Source: an uncultured Chlorobiales bacterium (GTDB taxonomy: Bacteria > Bacteroidota > Chlorobiia > Chlorobiales > Chlorobiaceae). Taken from it: a DNA stretch of 12,000 nucleotides. The DNA is taken from positions 1 to 12,000 of the forward strand of contig CAIUQW010000049.1 in NCBI GenBank assembly GCA_903901395.1. Reading direction: 5' to 3'. Made by a program: the position numbers and the translations under genes. Each line of letters begins with the position of its first letter. The stretch's first letter is position 1. Below are positions 6,287 through 12,000 of the stretch, piece after piece. The notes below the pieces were generated by a model. It was given only the letters and a program-made list of their open reading frames with translations. It was not told the DNA's origin and did not search any database.

Positions 6287-9190
6287 ATGACGTTGTTTGA
6301 ACGGCAAATCAAAAACCTGAATTTCTCATTTCTTGATGATAATGAGGTGAATGGTGTTTTGCTGACGAATGATTATGAACACATCAAGCTCAATAATGTA
6401 ACTCCAGATATTCTTTTTGCGTTAGAAACTGCTAAGGAGAAGTTTAATGCTGATGCTGTATATTTTAGGCATTTTGCGGATGGAAGAGGAAGTATTCCTC
6501 AGTTATATTTATTTGATTTTACGCATAAAAATATAACATCTGAGGATAAAAATCGTATACACATTCAAATGTGGAACGGATATCAGGTGCCTGCTTATAT
6601 AATAGTTGAGAAATCATCAGTGAGTATTTTTGACTCACGTAAAAGGCCAGAAAAAGCTAATGATAATTATGCAAAAGAATTACTTGCATTATCAGGGCAG
6701 GCTTTAAAAGATTTTCGTGCCAAAGACTTTGATACCGGTTTATTTTGGGATGAGCAAAATGATAAAAAGGATTTTCAATTAGAAACGTCTGCTGCTAGAG
6801 ATTTAATAAGAGGGCTTAAAGATGTATATCATGATTTTCAAAAAAAATCAGGCTTGGATAAGCACGTTGCTCTGAAGCTGTTAGTTCAAAGCTTGTTGAT
6901 TAAGTATCTTGAGGAAAGGGATGAAAAGAGTAAGAGTGGGTATTTTGCTGGGACTTATTTTAAAAAGCACTTTCAATGCGCCAACTTCTGTGAAACAATT
7001 AGAAATGGAAAATTACTGGAACTGCTGGATCAGTTAGCAAAAGACTTTAATGGGAAAATCTTTGATTGGGATAAGGTAATTGAAATTTCTGAACGGCAAT
7101 CAATACAGGAAAGTAATGTAAGAAAACTTGCTGATTATCTTGATGGAAATAGTAAAGATGAGCAATATTTGCTATGGCGTTTGTACTCATTTTCTCATCT
7201 TCCAGTGGAGGTGATAAGTTCAGTTTATGAAGAACTTCTTACAGATAGCAAGGATATTGTATATACTCCCGAGATGATCGTAAGCACTTTGGTTGATGAA
7301 TGCATGCCGTTAAAGCAGCCAAAAAATGATTATAAAATCATTGATGTTAGTTGTGGGTCAGGTATTTTTTTGGTAAAAACTTATAAACGCATTGTACAGT
7401 GGTGGCGATATAATGAATGGAAAGAGACAGGGAAATTAATAAAGCCGTCATTGTTGGTATTAAAAGGGCTTTTATTAAAGAGCATTCATGGTGTTGATAT
7501 TCAACAGGATGCAATTAGGCTTTCGATATTTAGTCTTGCATTAGCAGTTTTAGATGAAGTTGATTTAGACCCACCAACTTGGGGTAAGCTAAAATTTCCT
7601 GATTTAAGTAATAACATTATAAGTCAGGATTTTTTTAGTTATATCACCAATAATCCTAAGTCAGACTTTGACTTAGTGATTGGCAATCCTCCATTTAATT
7701 TGCCTTTTGTAAATGGTAAAGAGCCTGAAAGGAAAGCGTATTTTAAAAATTTGAATGATAAGGTTGGTTATAAAAGTGAAATAAATATTCCTGATGAACA
7801 CCCTGCGTTGCACTTTCTGGTTCAATCCATGAATTTGCTTAAAAAAGATGCTGTTTTATGTTTGGTCCAGCCGTCAGGGCCAATTCTTTATCAAAAAGAT
7901 CAAAGTTTTAAACAAGAGTTATTTTCTCGCTATAACCTGTTACAGGTAATTGATTTTACAAAATTAGCGGATAAACTTTGGGGTAGAAAAAAAGTTGCTA
8001 CTGCGGCTGTTTTTATTCAGAGGTCGAAACCTGACAATGAAGCCGTATTGCATTTAGTTGCAAACAGGACTTTTTCAAATAGAAATAGACTTTTTTTAGA
8101 ATTTGACCATTACGATTTTCATTTTATTTCTAAAGATTCAGTAATTAATAGTGTTTATGTGTGGAAATCTAATTTGCATGGAGGCGGCAGGTTGGGTCAA
8201 CTATTAGATAGGTTATCAAAAGCCCGTAGTTTTGGTGATTTTTTGAATAAGAAAAAGAATGAAGGATGGATAAAAGGAGAAGGATTTATTGAAAATAAGA
8301 ATGGGGTCAAATTAGAGTACATAACCGGGCAGGCATTTATTCCTACAAATGCCTTTTCAGAAGATGGTATAAACTTTGACTTGATTAAGGTTTGCACGGT
8401 TGAGAAATTTCATCGTAGAACTAATCCGGATATTTTTAAAGCACCCCATTTGCTTATCAGAAAGATACTTCCTCCAAATCGATTGATAATTGAGTATGTG
8501 GAAAAAGATTTAGTTTTTAAAAGTGATATTTTGGCAATACACGCTCCGTTTGACTCAGCTATTGAGTTGAAAAGATTGACGAAATACATTAAAAGTAATG
8601 ACAAGTTATTACGGTTCTATATATTGGCGACAAGCAGCCGTGTTAAGATAAATATGGCGACATCTTTGTATGATGAGGATATCTTAAGTATTCCGTATCC
8701 AGAAAATATTGATGACGTTAAGCTATCGGAAGCTGAAGAGATCACTGTAAAGGATTCTATGGAATATTTCCTAAAACCTGATTCTAAGAATATTCTTGAA
8801 AACGATGCGTCGGTAAGTGATATTTATAAGTATAGTAAGGTTTTTTGCCGAACGCTTAATAGTGTTTACCAGAAGAAAAAATTATTCCAGTTGTTTAAAA
8901 TTATTGACTCTGGAAAATATTATGCTTTGCATTATGAGTATTCTGCTACGGAGCTAACACCAATAAATGAAGAGATTTCGGATTTAGAACAGTACATAAG
9001 AGAGGCAATCCCGTCGCGAGTTGATAATCAGAAAAAAATATATATTCAAAGGATTGTAAAAGCTTATGGTCAAGACTCAATTATATTGGCAAAGCCCAAG
9101 CAATTGCGTTATTGGTTGCAGTCGATTGCTTTAAGAGATGCTGATGAAGTTTTTGCTGATTATATTAAAACTCGTTATTATAATGCTTAA
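6287..9190 (+). CDS. N6-adenine DNA methyltransferase, probably with fused specificity domain
   Basis: The protein has 967 residues from ATG 6287 (MTLFERQIKNLNFSFLDD). The frame also opens at ATG 6266 and TTG 6254, and none has a Shine-Dalgarno sequence; I chose 6287 because it begins with what looks like the family's natural N-terminus. Order: an N-terminal region (about 20-130) with VYFRHFADGRGSIPQLYLFD and WNGYQVPAYIIVEKSSVSIF, which I remember from large Eco57I-like methylases; a helical segment; the SAM-binding motif I IIDVSCGSG (351-359, canonical DPACGSG); catalytic motif IV NPPF (467-470); and a long C-terminal region, ending near IPYPENI (802-808), that resembles a TaqI/type I-like target-recognition domain. 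It would transfer methyl from SAM to adenine N6 in a specific site. No separate hsdS gene is present. Its last 8 bp overlap the next gene. Low GC marks it as acquired. Confidence 0.85.
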   Translation: MTLFERQIKNLNFSFLDDNEVNGVLLTNDYEHIKLNNVTPDILFALETAKEKFNADAVYFRHFADGRGSIPQLYLFDFTHKNITSEDKNRIHIQMWNGYQVPAYIIVEKSSVSIFDSRKRPEKANDNYAKELLALSGQALKDFRAKDFDTGLFWDEQNDKKDFQLETSAARDLIRGLKDVYHDFQKKSGLDKHVALKLLVQSLLIKYLEERDEKSKSGYFAGTYFKKHFQCANFCETIRNGKLLELLDQLAKDFNGKIFDWDKVIEISERQSIQESNVRKLADYLDGNSKDEQYLLWRLYSFSHLPVEVISSVYEELLTDSKDIVYTPEMIVSTLVDECMPLKQPKNDYKIIDVSCGSGIFLVKTYKRIVQWWRYNEWKETGKLIKPSLLVLKGLLLKSIHGVDIQQDAIRLSIFSLALAVLDEVDLDPPTWGKLKFPDLSNNIISQDFFSYITNNPKSDFDLVIGNPPFNLPFVNGKEPERKAYFKNLNDKVGYKSEINIPDEHPALHFLVQSMNLLKKDAVLCLVQPSGPILYQKDQSFKQELFSRYNLLQVIDFTKLADKLWGRKKVATAAVFIQRSKPDNEAVLHLVANRTFSNRNRLFLEFDHYDFHFISKDSVINSVYVWKSNLHGGGRLGQLLDRLSKARSFGDFLNKKKNEGWIKGEGFIENKNGVKLEYITGQAFIPTNAFSEDGINFDLIKVCTVEKFHRRTNPDIFKAPHLLIRKILPPNRLIIEYVEKDLVFKSDILAIHAPFDSAIELKRLTKYIKSNDKLLRFYILATSSRVKINMATSLYDEDILSIPYPENIDDVKLSEAEEITVKDSMEYFLKPDSKNILENDASVSDIYKYSKVFCRTLNSVYQKKKLFQLFKIIDSGKYYALHYEYSATELTPINEEISDLEQYIREAIPSRVDNQKKIYIQRIVKAYGQDSIILAKPKQLRYWLQSIALRDADEVFADYIKTRYYNA

Positions 9191-9866
9191 AGATTCTTTG
9201 CCATTTTATCAGACGCCAAGAATAAATGATTTGAGCATAGACGCAAATCATGAGGTTGATTTAATATTATCATTTGTCGATAAGAAAATTCCAGACTTTC
9301 CATGTTATTACCAGTCAATTAAAGATTCTGAGAAAGAGAATAGGATAAGTGATAATTTGGTTCATCATTTTGAATTATGTATAAGAAGGTCTGGGCGGGA
9401 TTATCCTTTTAGGTTCGGCAAAAATCCGACACAAGCTGAATCAGATAGAGAAACGGATGTTGGTGTTTATCTTATGTGCGAAACAATATCGCTTCCAATA
9501 ATTGAATTTGAAGCAAAAAGGTTATCAGAATCATCAAACAACAAGGAGTATGTTTGTGGAGCTAGGGGTGGTATTGAACGTTTTAAGCGTGGGCATCATT
9601 CATCTCGTTTAAAAGTATGTGGCATGTTTGGATACGTACAAAGCAGGACTGCTGATGAATGGATTAAAAAGATAAATGACTGGATTGTAGAGTTGTCAAA
9701 AAATAACCCTGATTCATCAATTGATTGGTCTGATGCAAAAGAAATTTTATGTAAAAAAGAGTCGCTTTCTTCTGTCGAAAAATTAAGCTCTGAGCACCAA
9801 AGATCATTACAAAAAGATAGCATTGTATTATGGCATTATTTGATTGACTTGGTGAGTAAGAGCTGA
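9183..9866 (+). CDS. Putative PD-(D/E)XK nuclease, partner of the methyltransferase
   Basis: The protein has 227 residues from ATG 9183 (MLKDSLPFYQTPRINDLSID), which overlaps the methyltransferase stop by 8 bp, so the two should be translationally coupled. A longer frame from 9138 would overlap more and add a spurious hydrophobic start. The likely active site is Asp92 in RETDVGVYLM, followed by Glu110-Ala-Lys112 in LPIIEFEAKRL: an acidic residue, a beta strand and E-X-K, the PD-(D/E)XK pattern. His61-His62 and Glu64 precede it. A later segment GGIERFKRGHHSSRLKVCGM followed by FGYV resembles the 'RF..GHH...GM.GYV' region that I associate with small restriction-type proteins. Proposed role: cleaving DNA not methylated by its partner. 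It has no ATPase domain, so it is not HsdR-like. It could instead be an accessory protein. Function is inferred from fold motifs and position. Confidence 0.65.
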   Translation: MLKDSLPFYQTPRINDLSIDANHEVDLILSFVDKKIPDFPCYYQSIKDSEKENRISDNLVHHFELCIRRSGRDYPFRFGKNPTQAESDRETDVGVYLMCETISLPIIEFEAKRLSESSNNKEYVCGARGGIERFKRGHHSSRLKVCGMFGYVQSRTADEWIKKINDWIVELSKNNPDSSIDWSDAKEILCKKESLSSVEKLSSEHQRSLQKDSIVLWHYLIDLVSKS

Positions 9867-9942
9867 TATTATAAAAACCGCCATCCCCTTCGCATCCAAA
9901 AACATCTTTCCTGAATAGTTCACAGCTTTTATCGCTTTTTAT

Positions 9943-11496
9943 TCTCTGCGCCTCGCTGACGGTGTTTTCGATCCAGAGCACCTGCTGGCCTTGCTCCGCG
10001 CGGTCGAGCGCTTCGCCGAGCGCCTCGTCGATGTCGAGCGTCTGGCGGATGGCGACGCGGTTTCCGGGTGTCGTTTCCGGCGCGATTTCCGTCGGCTCCC
10101 GCGCGTCGGCAGCCAGCGCCGAAATGAGCGGGTAGGCCGCTTCCGCGCTTCGCTCCGCGCCGAGCAACGCGCTTCGCCGCTCGCCGGTGAGGGTGGCGCT
10201 GAGGATGATGACCGTGCAATGCAGCTTTCGCAATTCGCCGACCAGCCGGTCGAGAATGGTGCCGGTGTAGGCGTCGTAGCTGTGCACTTCGTCGAGAATG
10301 ACCACCTTGCCCGCGATGCCGAAGGCGCGGACGAAGCCGTGCTTGACGTTCATCGAGGCCATCAGCGCCTGATCGATGGTGCCGACCGCGAAGGGGGCGA
10401 GCAGCCTGCGCTTGGCCGAGTTGAACCACGAGCAGCCGGGAGCGGCCTCCGCGCCGAGGTCGAACTCTCGCAGCCAGGCGTTGCCGTGTACGAGCAGCGC
10501 GTTTCGGTTGCAGGAGTCCGCTTCGAGCACCTTGTCGAGGAAGCGCTCGACCCGCTTGTGGATGCGGTTTGAGGTGAGTTGCGTCGGCAGCGCGAAGTAT
10601 ATCCCGCGTGCCTTGCCGGACGAAACGAGAGCGTAGGCGGCGTAGAGCGCGGCCTCGGTTTTGCCGATGCCCATCGGCGCTTCGAGGATATAGACGCCGG
10701 GGCGACAGGCCGCTTCGATCAGGCCGCGCTGGATTGGGTTCGGCTCAAAGGGAAAAATCTTCCGGAACGAAAGCCCCGGCGCGAGGCGCGGCGGCGTGAA
10801 TCCGGCGGCATCGACGGCACTGGCGACGCACTGCACTGCCGGGTCGTCGAAGGTCGCGCCGGAGCCGATCCAGTCCGCCACGGAGGTCAGCCCGGCCAGC
10901 ACTCGGGCGTGCAGCGGATCGCGGATTTCCGGGAACCGTTCGCCCGTCGCCTCCATGAGCAACGCCAAAAGCCGCGCCCGCTGATGCTGCCACGCCGGGC
11001 CGCCGAATTGCTCTCCGTCGGCTGGTCGTCCGCCGAGCTTTGGCGCGTAGCCGTGGTGGCATCCGGTAATCTGCGGGATGAATTTGCCCGCTTTCAGCGC
11101 GTCGAGCGCGCACTGACTCACGCCAGCATGGCCGCCCCATTGGCTTTCGAACGACGGATCTGCGCCGCGCAGTACGGCGAGAATTGCGGGATCGGGGTTT
11201 TCAATCGCCGAGTGGATTTTTTGCTGGAAGGTTGGGCAGACTTTGCCGAGGTCGTGGCAGGCGGCGATGAGCGCCGAGCCGTCGGGGAAGAACGACTCGC
11301 GCAGGTATTCGGGCGAGCGGGCGATCAGTTCCCGCGCAACCTCGCCCGCGATGCGGCAATGATTGAGCACCGTTCGTCCGGCGACGGAGCGGCTGGCATC
11401 GATTTTCCGCGATTTGGCGAGGCAGCTTTCAAGTGGCAGCAGCGGACGCTCAACCGGAGCCTCCGCATTTTTCAAGGCTTTGGGGTAACGAGGCAT
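9943..11496 (-). pseudogene. cas3: Cas3 (type I-E), C-terminal third deleted
   Basis: Cas3 is the HD nuclease-helicase that degrades DNA marked by Cascade. The first 518 residues are present. The HD nuclease has His46, His81-Asp82 (CHDLGK), His123 and His147-His148. The helicase has Walker A APMGIGKT (273-280), DEVH (402-405), SAT (433-435) and a motif IV region VLWIENTVSEAQ. Homology stops at about 9943. Helicase motifs V and VI, with the arginine finger, and the C-terminal domain are missing; E. coli Cas3 has 888 residues. The frame stays open to a stop at 9664, adding about 90 unrelated residues, of which the last part is antisense to the nuclease gene. The chosen start, ATG 11496, gives MPRYPKALKNAEAPVE, without a visible Shine-Dalgarno sequence. 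The HD part could fold alone, but coupled unwinding and degradation should be lost. It was presumably the first gene of the cas operon. Confidence 0.93.
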
Positions 11497-11827
11497 GAGC
11501 GGTCGGGTTGTGAGGTTTGAACGGCGTTGTCATGCAAAACACAAAACGGTCAACCGGGGCCACAACGAACCGGAACTGCTGGGGGTGGAGTTGTTGTGAT
11601 AAATTGAATGTAAAAAAACGGTGCTCGGAAATGTGAATTCTTCTGCGCAAAAAACACACGCAAGAAAGCTGGCAGCATCCGGCTTGTGCCGGTTTCGTTA
11701 CATCGCATCGAGGTGAGTCTCTTGAGCGGGACTGCGGAATTTTGGCGGAAGGGAAAGCGTTAACAGTTAACAGACCGGGTAGTATGTCTGACATTCGTTT
11801 TCATGAACCGATAAACGGAGCTGAACC
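11497..11827. promoter_or_regulatory. Divergent intergenic region between cas3 and hsp20
   Basis: No gene is supported in these 331 bp. It should hold the start signals for cas3 (minus) and hsp20 (plus). Features: a small hairpin CCGGC-TTGT-GCCGG at 11679-11692; a near-perfect 13-bp palindrome GTTAACAGTTAAC at 11759-11771, made of two GTTAAC sites around one base; a -10-like TAGTAT at 11780-11785 without a well-spaced -35; and a Shine-Dalgarno GGAG at 11817-11820, 7 nt before the hsp20 ATG. No CIRCE element (HrcA operator) is visible. Confidence 0.4.
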
Positions 11828-12000
11828 ATGAACCTGAAGCTTTATGGAAGGGACCCCCTGAAGATGTTCGAAGATGTGTTCAACGAAAGACTGACGCCGT
11901 TCATCAGCTCGATGGGCTCGATGATCGCTCCGACCTTCAAGGTGGATATCAGTGAAGATGAAAAGGCGGTCTATATTTCCGCCGACATTCCGGGAGTGAA
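11828..12000 (+). CDS. Hsp20/alpha-crystallin small heat-shock protein, N-terminal part
   Basis: The first 57 residues are visible; the gene runs off the window. The start MNLKLYGRDPLKMFEDVFNE is the amphipathic N-terminal arm seen in bacterial Hsp20s ('DP...f.d.f...'). PTFKVDISEDEKAVYISADI followed by PGV is the opening of the alpha-crystallin domain (consensus 'P.vDi.Ed...y...aDlPGv'). It should act as a cytoplasmic, ATP-independent holdase chaperone that binds unfolding proteins. The start is supported by GGAG 7 nt upstream. Composition matches the GC-rich backbone, so it is probably native and unrelated to the CRISPR locus. Confidence 0.92.
   Translation, partial: MNLKLYGRDPLKMFEDVFNERLTPFISSMGSMIAPTFKVDISEDEKAVYISADIPGV

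Larger units (their letters stand above)
6201..9942. mobile_element. AT-rich replacement block carrying a two-gene restriction-modification-like module
   Basis: The boundaries are where Cas homology ends: before the Cas7 TTYYRY segment (about 6200) and after Cas3 EAQR (9943). Composition changes sharply: 22 G/C in 60 bases at 6421-6480 against 38 in 60 at 10681-10740. The block holds two plus-strand genes, opposite to the cas operon, and nothing else of gene size. I see no transposase, integrase, tRNA, terminal inverted repeats or target-site duplication. It is therefore not an IS element; it looks like illegitimate or homologous replacement that deleted the intervening cas genes. The short stretch 9867-9942 after the nuclease gene contains no recognisable gene or clear terminator. 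'Mobile element' is used loosely, for horizontally acquired DNA. Confidence 0.8.

Noticed and set aside
9138..9182. Upstream in-frame extension of the nuclease gene, giving a hydrophobic start.
   Set aside because: It lies inside the methyltransferase end in another frame. The ATG at 9183, overlapping the stop by 8 bp, is a typical coupled start.
6201..9942. Transposon or integron as the carrier of the inserted block.
   Set aside because: No transposase or integrase gene, terminal inverted repeats, target duplication or attachment site could be seen.
10579..11520. Long plus-strand frame opposite cas3.
   Set aside because: It is a shadow of cas3; no family features, and the HD and helicase motifs are on the minus strand.

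Overview
The window most likely comes from a green sulfur bacterium (Chlorobiaceae, perhaps Chlorobaculum). The backbone is GC-rich: a sampled 60-base line inside cas3 (10681-10740) has 38 G/C. The Cas proteins look like the type I-E families that I remember being named after Chlorobaculum tepidum genes (CT1975, CT1976, CT1978). The organism call is an inference.

Layout: (1) 1-740, minus strand: N-terminal part of a secreted M23-type murein endopeptidase. (2) 1035-1919, plus strand: a DUF4438-family protein. (3) 2068-3865: a CRISPR array of 30 repeats (28 nt) and 29 spacers (28 of 33 nt, one of 34 nt), read as crRNA on the minus strand. (4) 3874-6200, minus strand: cas2, cas1 and cas5e, all apparently intact and overlapping, then only the last ~136 codons of cas7e. 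(5) about 6201-9942: an AT-rich block (22 G/C in the sampled line 6421-6480) with two overlapping plus-strand genes, a large N6-adenine DNA methyltransferase and a small PD-(D/E)XK-type nuclease candidate. (6) 9943-11496, minus strand: cas3 cut off after helicase motif IV. (7) 11828 to the end, plus strand: start of an Hsp20 small heat-shock protein.

The central observation is that a type I-E cas operon has had its middle replaced by a compact restriction-modification-like pair in the opposite orientation. The C-terminal third of cas3, all of cas8e, cse2 and cas6e, and the N-terminal part of cas7e are absent. Cas1-Cas2 (spacer acquisition), Cas5e and a large, nearly uniform array remain. As it stands this locus cannot encode Cascade, Cas3 nuclease-helicase activity or crRNA processing. 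It could still acquire spacers, or supply crRNA to a system elsewhere in the genome. The remnants keep open frames and the repeats are almost perfect, so the replacement looks recent.

Other points: the cas2 frame runs through the presumed CRISPR leader and stops 8 nt before the first repeat, and spacers show a strong base bias at the edge next to the crRNA handle. All calls rest on reading the sequence and remembered family features; no database search was made.
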